Part shown: one piece after another, positions 46,788-56,483 of the stretch
Numbering within the stretch: position 1 is the stretch's first letter
Layout of the letters: each line of letters opens with the position of its first letter
NCBI RefSeq assembly: GCF_009933175.1
Contig: NZ_MAEJ01000027.1
Coordinates: forward strand, 62,001-126,000
Length of the DNA: 64,000 bases
Source: Candidatus Enterococcus huntleyi
Lineage (GTDB): Bacteria; Bacillota; Bacilli; Lactobacillales; Enterococcaceae
Direction of reading: 5' to 3'
Program-made: the position numbers and the translations under genes
Notes under the pieces: model-generated
Seen by the model: only the letters and a program-made list of their open reading frames with translations
The model's database searches: none
Told to the model about the DNA's origin: nothing

Positions 46788-46816
46788 TTGACAGCGATTT
46801 CTTTTCGTTTTATTAT
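46788..46816 (+). promoter_or_regulatory. Sigma-A promoter of the arabinan importer operon
   Basis: TTGACA (46788-46793), 17-nt spacer, TATTAT (46811-46816). The 5' leader to the first gene is about 165 nt. Confidence 0.8.
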
Positions 46817-46989
46817 TTACTTATAAATTGAAAGGTGTTGCATTTTTGAGAAATTACTTAAGTTTGGAATAATTCGTTTATTTTTGAGTTTCATCGGATC
46901 TGCAAAAATTTTTAATGTCAGCAATGTATCTTATCAAAAAGTTATCTACTATCTAAGGATAACAAATCATGAAGAAGGAGAGTCTTAAA

Positions 46990-48330
46990 ATGAAAGCAAA
47001 TAAACTATTTTTAACAGCTGCAGCAATTACTCTTAGTACATTAATTTTGGGTGCATGTGGAAGTGGAACGAAAGAGAGTAGTGGTTCGAGTGGTAAAGAT
47101 GAAATAACCTTTATGTTCCGTGGTGGTGAAGATGAGAAGAAGGCATATAGTGCGGCGATTAAAAAATTTGAAGAAGCCGAAGATGTGAAAGTAAAAATTA
47201 TTTCAACTGATGCGGATCAATATGCAACTAAATTGCAAGCGGCAATATCTGGAGGAAATCTTCCGGATGTATTTTATATAGAACAAGGTAATTTGATGCC
47301 CTATGTAGATAATGGGGTTTTATTAGATATTACAGATGAGATTGAGAAATCTGATTTTGATTTGTCTAATGTTTGGGAATATGGAGTTAATAGTTATCGT
47401 TATGATGGAGAGAAAGTTGGTAGTGGAGCGCTTTATGGATTACCTAAGGATGTAGGACCTTTTGCTCTAGGTTATAACAAACAAATGTTTGAAGATGCGG
47501 GAATCGAGTTACCAGATAAAGACACACCTTATACTTGGAACGAATTTATCAAAGTGTCACAAGAGTTAACAAAAGATACAGATGGTGATGGTAATTTGAA
47601 TCAGTGGGCTACAGGATTTAATGTCAATTGGAGTTTACAAGCATTTGCCTGGAGTAATGGCGGTGACTGGATTAATGAAGATAAAACAAAAGTAACCGTT
47701 GATACACCTGAGTTTGCAGAGTCTCTACAATTTTTTGCAGACATTCAGAACAAATACAAATTAACACCGTCAATATCTGATGCTCAAACACTAGATACTT
47801 ATCAACGATGGATGAATGGGGAAATTGCATTCTTCCCAGTGGGACCGTGGGATATGAGTACTTATGGTGGTTTGGACTTCGAATATGATTTGATTCCTTG
47901 GCCTGCAGGCTCAACTGGTAAATCAGCTACTTATATTGGTTCTCTAGGAATTGGTGTATCTAGTAAAACAAAATCACCTGAAAAGGCTGTTAAACTTGTG
48001 GAATATTTGAGTGCTTCTGAAGAAGGACAACAACAGTTAGTAGACGCACAGATTCAAATTCCTAATTTGATTGATATGGCAGAAAAATGGGCTTCTGAAA
48101 CAGATAAGGTACCGAATAACAAAGAAGAATTCCTTCAAATTGTTCAAGACTATGGACGATCAATGCCAGCAGCAACAACCTATAATGCGGAATGGTATGA
48201 TGAATTCTTTATCAATATCCAAACGGTTTTAGACGGAGATCAAACAGCAGCTGATTATGTCAAAGAAGTGCAACCTCGTATGCAAGAAAAATTAGATGAG
48301 GCAATCCAACAACAAGAAGCTGCGAAATAA
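46990..48330 (+). CDS. Extracellular solute-binding lipoprotein (arabino-oligosaccharide importer)
   Basis: About 446 residues, family-1 solute-binding protein. Signal peptide with lipobox LILGAC, a Ser/Gly linker ([12 protein letters not shown]), then [29 protein letters not shown] and [14 protein letters not shown]. The ATG at 46990 has GAAGGAGAG 9 nt upstream; an ATG seven codons earlier would contain that site. First gene of the importer/GH operon; context points to arabino-oligosaccharides. Confidence 0.88.
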   Translation: MKANKLFLTAAAITLSTLILGACGSGTKESSGSSGKDEITFMFRGGEDEKKAYSAAIKKFEEAEDVKVKIISTDADQYATKLQAAISGGNLPDVFYIEQGNLMPYVDNGVLLDITDEIEKSDFDLSNVWEYGVNSYRYDGEKVGSGALYGLPKDVGPFALGYNKQMFEDAGIELPDKDTPYTWNEFIKVSQELTKDTDGDGNLNQWATGFNVNWSLQAFAWSNGGDWINEDKTKVTVDTPEFAESLQFFADIQNKYKLTPSISDAQTLDTYQRWMNGEIAFFPVGPWDMSTYGGLDFEYDLIPWPAGSTGKSATYIGSLGIGVSSKTKSPEKAVKLVEYLSASEEGQQQLVDAQIQIPNLIDMAEKWASETDKVPNNKEEFLQIVQDYGRSMPAATTYNAEWYDEFFINIQTVLDGDQTAADYVKEVQPRMQEKLDEAIQQQEAAK

Positions 48331-48389
48331 AAGATAATCAAATGAATATATTGGTGGCCATGCGTTCTAATGGACTTATCAATGCATTT

Positions 48390-48458
48390 AAAGATTGAGT
48401 TATAGAGAGAAAATTAGCTAGAACGGTTGCGAGTGGTAAGCGTTCTAGCTCAATCTTT
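48390..48458 (+). promoter_or_regulatory. Strong hairpin between binding protein and permease genes
   Basis: AAAGATTGAG (48390-48399) can pair with CTCAATCTTT (48449-48458), and AGCTAGAAC (48416-48424) with GTTCTAGCT (48442-48450); then TTTTGG. Same position as the chvE-mmsA hairpin: it should raise the level of binding protein over permeases. Confidence 0.6.
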
Positions 48459-48489
48459 TGGAGTCATTAATTTAAAAGGGGGCACTATC

Positions 48490-49419
48490 ATGGAGCTGTC
48501 AACCAAAACAAATAAGAAGAAAAGAAATGAACGGCCAAAAAGTAATTTATATAAAAGAGAGCATAGAGTGGCATTTTTATTCGTCCTTTTACCAGTTTTA
48601 GGATTTATTCTATTTTCATTAATTCCCTTAGTTTATTCTGCCTATGCTGCTTTTACTGACTGGAATGGTCTTGGTCAGATGAATTTTATTGGGTTTGACA
48701 ATTTTAAAAAGCTTTTCAAAGATGATTATTTTTATAGAACACTTTTTAACACTTTGTATTTAATGTTAGGTATTCCAATTGGATTATTTTTATCGTTCAT
48801 TTTGGCTTCGGCTTTGAGTCGTGGAATTAAAGGGACGACTATTTTTAGAACGGTGTATTATATTCCCGTTATCTCTTCATTAGCTGCAATTTCAATTCTG
48901 TGGCAATGGGCCTACAATGGAGATTTTGGTTTAGTTAACCAGGTTCTTGCAGTATTTGGTATCGATGGTCCAAATTGGCTGCAAAATCCTGATACTGTCA
49001 AACCGGCGATTATTATCATGAGTGTTTGGAAAGGTTTAGGATATTCAATGCTGCTTTACTTAGCGGCTATTCAGAGTGTTCCAAAGACTTATTATGAAGC
49101 AGCAGAGTTAGATGGAGCTTCTTCCTATCAAAAATTCAGAAATATCACTTGGCCAATGGTGAAGCCAGTCACCTTTTTCTTAGTGGTAACGAATATTATT
49201 GGTGGCTCCCAAATATTTACAGAAATCAATATTATGACACCAACAGGTGGGCCAAAATATAGTTCAGCGACTATTGTCTGGTATATCTGGCAAAAAGCAT
49301 TCAAAAATTGGCAAATGGGGTATGCAAGTAGTATGGCGCTTATCTTAGCCGTATTAGTATTTGCTGTTACAGCATTCCAATTTTATATGAATAATCGTTC
49401 AAGCTATTCAATGGATTAA
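48490..49419 (+). CDS. Sugar ABC importer permease (first subunit)
   Basis: A 309-residue permease with six helices and EAA loop EAAELDGASSYQKFRNITWP. The basic N-terminus precedes AFLFVLLPVLGFILFSLIPL. AAAGGGGG precedes the ATG at 48490; the longer frame begins in the hairpin. Works with the next gene; no ATPase gene is encoded here. Confidence 0.92.
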   Translation: MELSTKTNKKKRNERPKSNLYKREHRVAFLFVLLPVLGFILFSLIPLVYSAYAAFTDWNGLGQMNFIGFDNFKKLFKDDYFYRTLFNTLYLMLGIPIGLFLSFILASALSRGIKGTTIFRTVYYIPVISSLAAISILWQWAYNGDFGLVNQVLAVFGIDGPNWLQNPDTVKPAIIIMSVWKGLGYSMLLYLAAIQSVPKTYYEAAELDGASSYQKFRNITWPMVKPVTFFLVVTNIIGGSQIFTEINIMTPTGGPKYSSATIVWYIWQKAFKNWQMGYASSMALILAVLVFAVTAFQFYMNNRSSYSMD

Positions 49420-49434
49420 CAGGAGGGGCTTTCA

Positions 49435-50271
49435 ATGACGAAAAAAAGGAACTTTACCAATATATTAATCATTATTGTTCTATCTATCGGAGCAATTGTT
49501 ATGGTTGGGCCACTCTTATGGATGGTTTCGACTTCATTAAAAGAAAAATCGGGTGTATTTCAACTTCCACCACAGTGGATTCCTAATCCTGTAAAGTGGG
49601 ACGCTTATAAAAGGCTAGTTGAGCTTGATACATTGGCATCTGGTATCAAGAATACGGTTATTGTCTCATTATCAGTTACGATTATTGGAACAATTACATC
49701 AAGCATGGCAGCATTCTCTTTTGCCAAACTCAGAATGCCCTATAAGAATGCTTTGTTTTTAATGTTATTAGCAGCATTGATGATTCCCTATCCAGCAGTC
49801 ATGATCCCGCAGTTTATGATGTTCTCAAAAATTGGCTGGGTAGATACTCTTTTGCCATTAGTTGTTCCTGGTATGTTTGGTAATATCACAATGATTTTCT
49901 TTTTAAGACAGTATTTATCAAATATTCCCGATTCAGTCGTTGAGGCGGCAAAAATTGATGGCGCGGGCTACTTAAAAATGTTTTTCCAATTGATTTTCCC
50001 ACTAATCCGCCCAGCTGTAGCCGCACAATTCATTTTGTGGTTTATGGGTGTCTGGAATGACTATTTAGCACCTTTGGTTTATTTAAATAGTCCAGAAAAA
50101 CAAACATTACAAGTAGTTATCGCAAACTTAAATGCAGCCTATGCAATCCAAACTGATTATCCATTAATTATGGCTGCGTCTGTGGTTTCCCTTTTACCAG
50201 TGTTAATTGTTTTTATTATTTTCCAAAAACAAATTATCGAATCCGTGGCTTTATCAGGAATGAAGGGTTAG
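49435..50271 (+). CDS. Sugar ABC importer permease (second subunit)
   Basis: A 278-residue permease with six helices and EAA loop EAAKIDGAGYLKMFFQLIFP. AGGAGG precedes the ATG. It completes the heterodimer. As in most Gram-positive oligosaccharide importers, the ATPase is probably a shared MsmX-type protein encoded elsewhere. Confidence 0.92.
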   Translation: MTKKRNFTNILIIIVLSIGAIVMVGPLLWMVSTSLKEKSGVFQLPPQWIPNPVKWDAYKRLVELDTLASGIKNTVIVSLSVTIIGTITSSMAAFSFAKLRMPYKNALFLMLLAALMIPYPAVMIPQFMMFSKIGWVDTLLPLVVPGMFGNITMIFFLRQYLSNIPDSVVEAAKIDGAGYLKMFFQLIFPLIRPAVAAQFILWFMGVWNDYLAPLVYLNSPEKQTLQVVIANLNAAYAIQTDYPLIMAASVVSLLPVLIVFIIFQKQIIESVALSGMKG

Positions 50272-50284
50272 TGAGGAGAGTCCT

Positions 50285-50896
50285 ATGACACAAAAATTAA
50301 TGAAAGTAATCAATTTGATAGTTATTTTATTTTTGCTAAATAGTTTTTGGTTTATAGGAACACTAATTGGTGTAGGAGTGGTTGGTTTAATTCCAAGTAC
50401 TGCGGCATTGATTCATGTGTTGCATCTGCCACATTTATTTGATGAAGAATACTCCTATAAAGAAATCACGGTGTTCTTTATAAAGCAATATGGGCAGACA
50501 CTCAAGAAGTATACGTGGCAAGTACTTGTAGTGCCGATATTTGTGAGTACTCTATATTTTGATTTGGTAATTATTCAACAAGACAGTTTGATGAAGGCCC
50601 TATTTCAATGGCCCTTGATTATATTGATAAGCGTCATTTGTCTAGCAGTAATAAATTACTTTTTGTTGGATGATCTTTTTCCAAAAGAAAAAAGAATGAG
50701 TAAGCTGAAAATTTCATTCGCTAGTTTACTTGTTTCGCCACTACAGGTAGTGATTAGTTTTATTCTATTTATCTGTTTCTTCGTGATTAGTCTAGCTTAT
50801 TCATGGTTTATCTTTTTTGCAATCCCATCGTTCATTTATGTGACAAGTCATTTGTTTCTTTCTGCTTTTAAAAAGAAAGGGCTGGTGAACTTGTAG
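50285..50896 (+). CDS. DUF624 (YesL-like) membrane protein
   Basis: A 203-residue protein with five to six helices; N-terminal part MKVINLIVILFLLNSFW followed by a G-rich GVGVVGLIPSTAA is characteristic of DUF624. YesL-type proteins are regularly encoded beside polysaccharide ABC importers, with no known activity. GAGGAGAG precedes the ATG; the next gene begins immediately after its stop. Confidence 0.82.
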   Translation: MTQKLMKVINLIVILFLLNSFWFIGTLIGVGVVGLIPSTAALIHVLHLPHLFDEEYSYKEITVFFIKQYGQTLKKYTWQVLVVPIFVSTLYFDLVIIQQDSLMKALFQWPLIILISVICLAVINYFLLDDLFPKEKRMSKLKISFASLLVSPLQVVISFILFICFFVISLAYSWFIFFAIPSFIYVTSHLFLSAFKKKGLVNL

Positions 50897-52330
50897 ATGA
50901 AAAAACTGATTTTACGTATGGGAATATCTTTATTAACACTGTCTCTATTGTCTAGTTGTAAGAATGAAGAACCAGTCGAACAAGTGTTAAAAGATCCTCA
51001 ATTTGAAAATGTGAGTGTTCATGATCCTTCAATAATTAAAGCAGAAGAAAGCTATTATATTCTAGGGTCACATACGCAATTTGCGAAGAGCGAAGATTTA
51101 ATTCATTGGAATCAATTGTCTGAAAATGTAAATCAAACAAACTTATTTGAAGATATCCGAAAGGAATTGGAAGAGGAATTTGATTATGCTAAAACTGATA
51201 CATTATGGGCTGGAGATATCCAACAACTGAAAAATGGGAAGTACTATATGTATTACTGTTTATGTCAGGGTACCTCGCCCTTATCAGTTCTAGGAGTAGC
51301 GGTAGCTGATTCGATTGAAGGACCTTATAAAAAGGTTGAATCATTTTTGTACTCGGGAACATCTCCACAATTTGATAAAACTTACGATGCGACAGTTGAC
51401 CCAAATGTAATTGATCCTCATGTTTTTTATGACAATGATGATAGATTATGGATGGTTTATGGTTCTTACTCCGGGGGAATCTATATCATGGAAATGGATG
51501 GCGACACAGGGTTACCGATTGATGAAAATTCATACGGTACAAAGTTATTAGGCGGTAATCATAGTCGAATAGAAGCGCCGTATATTCTCTATAACTCTGA
51601 AACTGAATATTATTATTTGTTTACATCATTTGGTGGTCTCGATTCATTTGGCGGATACAATATGCGTGTTGCTAGATCTAAGTCTGTTGAGGGTCCATAT
51701 ATTGATGGGTCGGGACAAGAAATGATTGAAGCGAAAGGATCCGAGGGGACGACTTTTGATGATGTGAGTATTGAAAATTATGGTAATAAATTGATGGGCA
51801 ACTTTCTTTATGAAGAAGATGATGGTTTAACAAATGCCGGTTATGTATCGCCAGGTCATAATTCAGCTATTTACAATGAAGAGCAAAATGCCTACTATCT
51901 TATTTTTCATACGAGATTTCCAAATGGTGGAGAAAATCATGAAGTCCGAGTTCACCAATTTTATTTTACAGAGGATGGTTGGCCAATTGTAACACCCGTG
52001 CGTTACGCTAACGAAAAGATAGCGAATTATACTGCTTCTATGGTTAATGGAAGCTATCGATTACTTGAATTTTCAAAAGAAATTAGTGATTCAATAGTGG
52101 AGCCAAAGGAAGTTACGCTGGAAAATGGTAAGCTGTCAGGAAAAATTACAGGTGGCTGGACGTTATCATCAGATAATATCGAGAAAGATTCAATAATAAA
52201 AATTAATGAGAAAGAATATAGAGGAAAGTTTATTTCTGTGTGGGATGAAAATCAGGAGAAACAAGTAATGTCCTATACAGGGGTTTCGGAAGAAGGAGTT
52301 CCTCTCTATTTAATTCAGTCTAAGGAGTAA
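50897..52330 (+). CDS. GH43 arabinanase-type lipoprotein, extracellular
   Basis: A 477-residue lipoprotein (lipobox LLSSCK, Cys about 22), so it acts on the outer face of the cell. Five-bladed GH43 propeller with the three acidic residues: base Asp in SVHDPSII (about 42), pKa-tuning Asp in VIDPHVFYD and acid Glu in SRIEAPYIL. A C-terminal beta domain (about 390-477) follows. Best guess endo-1,5-alpha-L-arabinanase that opens arabinan for import. Exact specificity cannot be told from sequence alone. Weak ribosome site; probably coupled to the DUF624 gene. Confidence 0.88.
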   Translation: MKKLILRMGISLLTLSLLSSCKNEEPVEQVLKDPQFENVSVHDPSIIKAEESYYILGSHTQFAKSEDLIHWNQLSENVNQTNLFEDIRKELEEEFDYAKTDTLWAGDIQQLKNGKYYMYYCLCQGTSPLSVLGVAVADSIEGPYKKVESFLYSGTSPQFDKTYDATVDPNVIDPHVFYDNDDRLWMVYGSYSGGIYIMEMDGDTGLPIDENSYGTKLLGGNHSRIEAPYILYNSETEYYYLFTSFGGLDSFGGYNMRVARSKSVEGPYIDGSGQEMIEAKGSEGTTFDDVSIENYGNKLMGNFLYEEDDGLTNAGYVSPGHNSAIYNEEQNAYYLIFHTRFPNGGENHEVRVHQFYFTEDGWPIVTPVRYANEKIANYTASMVNGSYRLLEFSKEISDSIVEPKEVTLENGKLSGKITGGWTLSSDNIEKDSIIKINEKEYRGKFISVWDENQEKQVMSYTGVSEEGVPLYLIQSKE

Positions 52331-52336
52331 AAAAAA

Positions 52337-53308
52337 ATGAGTGAAAAACAAGTTTATTATGAAAATCCAATTGTATTCGAGCGGGCAGATCCGTGGGTTT
52401 ATAAACATACAGATGGCTATTATTATTTTACAGGTTCTGTTCCAGGTTATCAGTCAATCGAACTGAGAAGAGCAAAAAAATTGGAAGATTTAGAGTCTAA
52501 TAGTGAAATTATTACTGTTTGGCAGGCTCATGAAATCGGTCTGATGAGTCAATTAATTTGGGCACCTGAAATTCATTTTATAGAAAATAAATGGTACATC
52601 TACTTTGCAGCCAGTAACCATGGCGAGTTGAGAGATAGAGAAAACCATCACCGGATGTTTGTGATTGAAAATAGTAATGAATCGCCAATGAATACAGAGT
52701 GGATTGAAAAAGGTCAAATTAAGCCCCAGTTTGAAAGTTTTAGTATAGATGCGACAGTTTTTGAACATAATAAAGAACTTTATTATGTGTGGGCCCAATT
52801 AGATCCAAGAATCCCAGGGAATTCAAACTTATATCTGTCTAAAATGGCTAACCCATGGACTTTAAAAGGGAAGCAATTACTGTTGTCTATTCCGGAATAC
52901 GGTTGGGAAAAAATCGGATTCTTAGTCAACGAAGCACCTGCCGTTTTGATTAGAAATGGGAAAGTTTTCATCACCTATTCTGGAAGTGCTACTGATGAAA
53001 ATTATGCAATAGGCTTACTATGGGCTGATGAGACGAGTGATTTATTAGATGGCTATTCATGGCATAAATTGGATCAGCCAATCTTTGTTAGTTCAGAAAC
53101 AAATGAGCAATATGGGCCCGGACATAATTCATTTACAGTTAGCGAAGATGGCACAAAAGATATTATCGTGTATCACGCAAGGCCAGAAAAAAATAAAATG
53201 GGTGACCCTTTAGACAATCCGAATCGTCATGCTATCGCTCAAGAATTTACTTGGACTGAGGATGGCTTTCCATTCTTAGGTGAACCTGTGGCAAATACAA
53301 AATTATAA
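52337..53308 (+). CDS. GH43 arabinofuranosidase, intracellular
   Basis: A 323-residue enzyme without signal peptide. GH43 residues: Asp in RADPWVYK (about 18), Asp in SIDATVFEH and Glu in NEAPAVLI. The layout is like GH43 subfamily 26 exo-1,5-alpha-L-arabinofuranosidases, which release arabinose from imported oligosaccharides. AAGGAG precedes the ATG at 6 nt after the previous stop. Confidence 0.87.
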   Translation: MSEKQVYYENPIVFERADPWVYKHTDGYYYFTGSVPGYQSIELRRAKKLEDLESNSEIITVWQAHEIGLMSQLIWAPEIHFIENKWYIYFAASNHGELRDRENHHRMFVIENSNESPMNTEWIEKGQIKPQFESFSIDATVFEHNKELYYVWAQLDPRIPGNSNLYLSKMANPWTLKGKQLLLSIPEYGWEKIGFLVNEAPAVLIRNGKVFITYSGSATDENYAIGLLWADETSDLLDGYSWHKLDQPIFVSSETNEQYGPGHNSFTVSEDGTKDIIVYHARPEKNKMGDPLDNPNRHAIAQEFTWTEDGFPFLGEPVANTKL

Positions 53309-53341
53309 TGGACGATAAACTTTGAAAAGTGAGGCAATCAA

Positions 53342-54781
53342 ATGAATATTCAAATTTTAAATCAAAAATCAGGTCCAACAATTAGTCGGTATATCTATGG
53401 TCATTTTGCGGAGCATTTGGGTCGTTGTATTTATGAAGGCTTATATGTTGGGGAAGATTCTGCGATTCCTAATGTGAATGGGATGCGTACGGATGTTGTA
53501 GAGGCGTTAAAGGCGATTAAAATTCCTGTGTTGAGATGGCCGGGCGGATGTTTTGCGGATGAATACCATTGGAAGGATGGGATTGGTCCAAAAGAAAATC
53601 GTCAGAAGATGGTGAATACTCACTGGGGTGGTGTGACGGAAACCAATCACTTTGGTACCCATGAATTTTTCGAGTTGGTGAAACAACTGGGCTGTGAAGC
53701 GTATGTCAACGGCAATGTCGGTAGTGGAACGGTTCAGGAAATGTCCGAGTGGGTGGAATATATCACGATGGGTGGCGTTTCTCCGATGGCTGATTGGCGT
53801 CGCGAAAATGGTCAAGAAGAGCCGTGGGCGATGAAATTTTTTGGCGTTGGTAATGAGAACTGGGGCTGTGGTGGTAATATGCGTCCGGAATATTATGCGG
53901 ATCTGTATCGTCGTTACCAAACGTATGTCCGTCAATATGGCGATCAAAAAATTTATAAAGTAGCTGGCGGCGCGAATGTCGATGATTATAACTGGACAGA
54001 AGTTTTGATGAAGAATGCGCATTGGCTGATGGATGGCTTGAGTTTGCATTATTATGTCCATCCAAAAGGCTGGGAGGAAAAAGGCAGCGCGCTGGAGTTT
54101 GACGAAAATGAATGGTATGTGACTTGTCAAAAAGCGGCGCACATGGATGAATTGATTACGCGCCACAGCGCGATTATGGATCAGTACGATCCTGAGAAGC
54201 GTGTGGGAATTATCGTCGATGAGTGGGGCACTTGGTTTACGGCTGAACCTGGCACCAATCCAGGATTCTTGTACCAACAAAATACAATTCGAGATGCGAT
54301 GGTTGCGGCTATTACCTTAAATATTTTCCACAAACATGCGGAGCGTGTGCACATGGCGAATATTGCTCAAACAGTCAATGTTTTACAGGCGATGATACTG
54401 ACTGAGGGTGAAAAGATGATTAAGACGCCAAGTTACCATGTGTTTGAATTATATAAAAATCATCAGGATGCAGAATTAGTCGATAGCTACGGTAGCGAAA
54501 GTGAAACCATTTCTTATACAATTTCGAAAAAAGAAGGCAAGGTAACTGTTTCTATTTGTAATTTTTCAACGTCTGATGAGGAAGAAATTTCTCTAGCATT
54601 GGCAAACGGAACAGTGTTAGAAGCAAACTACATTTTTGCAGATGAAATGAGTGCGCACAATGATTTTGATGCGCCAGAAGTCGTGGCAATTCAACCATTT
54701 ACTGCTTATCAACAAACAGCAGACGGCGTGGCAGTAACGGTGCCGCCAATGTCAGTTACAACGCTCGTTATCGAGGCATAA
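53342..54781 (+). CDS. abfA: GH51 alpha-L-arabinofuranosidase
   Basis: A 479-residue intracellular enzyme that removes terminal arabinofuranose from oligosaccharides. GH51 TIM barrel with [13 protein letters not shown], acid/base Glu in [11 protein letters not shown] (about 171) and nucleophile Glu in IIVDEWGTW (about 293); C-terminal beta domain (about 380-479). Slightly shorter than the usual ~500. GAGGC precedes the ATG. Its GC content is higher than the upstream genes of the operon. A DUF6171 gene follows after 1 nt. Confidence 0.95.
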   Translation: MNIQILNQKSGPTISRYIYGHFAEHLGRCIYEGLYVGEDSAIPNVNGMRTDVVEALKAIKIPVLRWPGGCFADEYHWKDGIGPKENRQKMVNTHWGGVTETNHFGTHEFFELVKQLGCEAYVNGNVGSGTVQEMSEWVEYITMGGVSPMADWRRENGQEEPWAMKFFGVGNENWGCGGNMRPEYYADLYRRYQTYVRQYGDQKIYKVAGGANVDDYNWTEVLMKNAHWLMDGLSLHYYVHPKGWEEKGSALEFDENEWYVTCQKAAHMDELITRHSAIMDQYDPEKRVGIIVDEWGTWFTAEPGTNPGFLYQQNTIRDAMVAAITLNIFHKHAERVHMANIAQTVNVLQAMILTEGEKMIKTPSYHVFELYKNHQDAELVDSYGSESETISYTISKKEGKVTVSICNFSTSDEEEISLALANGTVLEANYIFADEMSAHNDFDAPEVVAIQPFTAYQQTADGVAVTVPPMSVTTLVIEA

Positions 54782-54782
54782 A

Positions 54783-55031
54783 ATGGCTTGCGTGGGTTGT
54801 GAAATCAAAGAAGAAGCGGCGCAAGTCGATGTGGAAGCGTTGATTGAAGAGCAGCTCAGCTTAGAAACGAATCTTGTGGAGGCGCATATTTTAGAGAAGC
54901 GTCTTGAAATCTGCAGTGCGTGTCCTTTTCGAGTGGGTACGACGTGTGGCAAGTGTGGCTGTTACTATAAATTTCGCGCAAATCTAGCCAATAAAGATTG
55001 TCCTGCACATTACTGGCAAGAACTTGCGTAA
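54783..55031 (+). CDS. DUF6171 small cysteine-rich protein
   Basis: An 82-residue protein with eight Cys: CVGC at the N-terminus, then CSACPF, CGKCGCYY and DCPAHYW, a zinc-ribbon-like or metal-cluster layout. The DUF6171 assignment is by resemblance of the CxxCPF...CGKCGCY pattern. Found directly behind the GH51 gene (1-nt gap), which is an odd place; it may simply ride the transcript. Terminator follows at once. Confidence 0.7.
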   Translation: MACVGCEIKEEAAQVDVEALIEEQLSLETNLVEAHILEKRLEICSACPFRVGTTCGKCGCYYKFRANLANKDCPAHYWQELA

Positions 55032-55033
55032 CT

Positions 55034-55084
55034 GAATAAGGGTCTCACGCAAAATAGAGCTATTTTGTGGTGAGGCCCTTATTT
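55034..55084 (+). terminator. Terminator of the arabinan importer operon
   Basis: AATAAGGGTCTCAC...CAAAATAG (55034-55056) pairs almost fully with CTATTTTG...GGTGAGGCCCTTATT (55059-55083). Very stable, though the T run after it is short. Confidence 0.8.
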
Positions 55085-55085
55085 G

Positions 55086-55187
55086 TAAATAAAGTGATTG
55101 AGTAAATAAAGTGATTGAGTAAATAAAGTGATTGAGTAAATAAAGTGATTGAGTAAATAAAGCAACTGACTAAATAACGTAATCTAG
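55086..55187 (+). repeat. 17-bp tandem repeat upstream of the GH43 gene
   Basis: TAAATAAAGTGATTGAG is repeated four times without change (55086-55153), followed by two degenerate copies (55154-55170, 55171-55187). It ends 13 nt before the GH43 start codon and directly before its ribosome site. Candidate for slipped-strand copy-number change. Confidence 0.92.
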
Positions 55188-55200
55188 AAGGAGTAGACAG

Positions 55201-56415
55201 ATGAAGGATGCAAAAATAGGGGTTCATGACCCAACAATTATTCAAGCAGAGGGGAAATATTATTTATATTCCACGGATACACAACAGCCGGAAACCAGTG
55301 GTGTACCGATTCGTTCGTCAGAGGATTTGGTGCATTGGCAGTTTGAAAAAGCGGCGTTAGAGGGTGTTCCAACAGATGCGCGTTCATGGTCGCAAGCGAC
55401 TGGGCTGTGGGCACCTGAGATAATAAAGGTCAAGGATGAATATCGCATGTATTATTCAGCTTCGACTTTCGGTAGCACTACCTCCTTTATCGGGCTAGCG
55501 GTCGCTAAACATCCGTTGGGTCCGTGGGAGGATCGAGGAGAAGTGGTGAAAACTTCGATTGAGATTGCTGATCACAATGCGATTGACGCGAATATTTGCT
55601 GGGATCGATCAGGCAAGCCTTGGATGGTTTATGGCTCATTTTTTGGTGGAATTTATATTGCTGAAATAAATGAGGAGACAGGAAAGCTAGCTAATCCGGG
55701 TTATGGCAAGCGTCTAGCCATCCGTTCTCAAAGTGTCGAAGGCGCGATTGAAGGCCCGTTTATTAAGTATCATGCGGAAACAGATTATTTTTATCTGTTT
55801 GTCTCTTTTGATTCGTTGAATGATTTTTATAATATTCGCGTCGCGCGCTCGCGGTCGATTGATGGACCGTATGTCGATTATTTTGGAAACGAGATGACTG
55901 ATTTAGAAAGCCATCCTGATCAGGTCGGTACGAAACTAATCGGTGGCTATCAATTTAAAGGAGAGCCGATTGTCTACGCGCCTGGTCATAATTCACTATT
56001 TTCTGATACAAAAACGGGTCGAGAGTTCATTGTGCACCATGCTCGAAAAGAACAACATTCAGATCAATTTTATTTGCAGATTCGTTCATTATTTTGGCTG
56101 TCTAACGGTTGGCCAGCTGTCTCAGCCTATGAATATACTGGTGCGGTAGAGGTCGTAGGCGATGAGAAGGCGGATGTTGAAGAGATTCGTGTGACAGATA
56201 AGCAGACAGATTTAGCGGGTGTCTGGGAGTTGATTGATTTTTCTTCAGCTGATGTTCAGGTAGGCACACATCAAGCGAACTTGGCCGAATGGCTTGGTTC
56301 TGAGAGTTGCTATGTACTGTACAAAGAGCTTTCTAGCGACCAATTATTTATCAGCGGGATGCGGGCTGGTGTGAGTTTCTTTGGCAAAAAATTGAAAGAT
56401 GACCTGTTGGATTAA
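55201..56415 (+). CDS. GH43 arabinanase-type enzyme, intracellular
   Basis: A 404-residue enzyme, no signal peptide. GH43 residues: Asp in GVHDPTIIQ (about 10), Asp in AIDANICWD and Glu in AIEGPFIKY. Overall order resembles the extracellular lipoprotein at 50.9 kb, including APGHNSLF, so the two are paralogues working on opposite sides of the membrane. GAAGGAG precedes the ATG; the tandem repeat sits upstream. Confidence 0.88.
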   Translation: MKDAKIGVHDPTIIQAEGKYYLYSTDTQQPETSGVPIRSSEDLVHWQFEKAALEGVPTDARSWSQATGLWAPEIIKVKDEYRMYYSASTFGSTTSFIGLAVAKHPLGPWEDRGEVVKTSIEIADHNAIDANICWDRSGKPWMVYGSFFGGIYIAEINEETGKLANPGYGKRLAIRSQSVEGAIEGPFIKYHAETDYFYLFVSFDSLNDFYNIRVARSRSIDGPYVDYFGNEMTDLESHPDQVGTKLIGGYQFKGEPIVYAPGHNSLFSDTKTGREFIVHHARKEQHSDQFYLQIRSLFWLSNGWPAVSAYEYTGAVEVVGDEKADVEEIRVTDKQTDLAGVWELIDFSSADVQVGTHQANLAEWLGSESCYVLYKELSSDQLFISGMRAGVSFFGKKLKDDLLD

Positions 56416-56444
56416 CTTGTTACAGGTAAAAATCTATAAGAAAA

Positions 56445-56483
56445 AAATAAGTCGGTTGAGTACAAGGCTCATTCGACTTATTT
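56445..56483. terminator. Bidirectional terminator
   Basis: AAATAAGTCGGTTGAG (56445-56460) pairs with CTCATTCGACTTATTT (56468-56483). It lies between GH43 and the convergent AraC gene and overlaps the AraC stop codon. Confidence 0.78.

Noticed and set aside
53507-54280. 257-codon open frame antisense to the GH51 gene
   Set aside because: Lies wholly inside a clear GH51 gene with intact catalytic motifs, has no ribosome site and shows a composition typical of an antisense shadow.
55086-55187. CRISPR array
   Set aside because: The 17-bp units are directly abutting with no spacers, and no cas genes are present; it is a simple tandem repeat.
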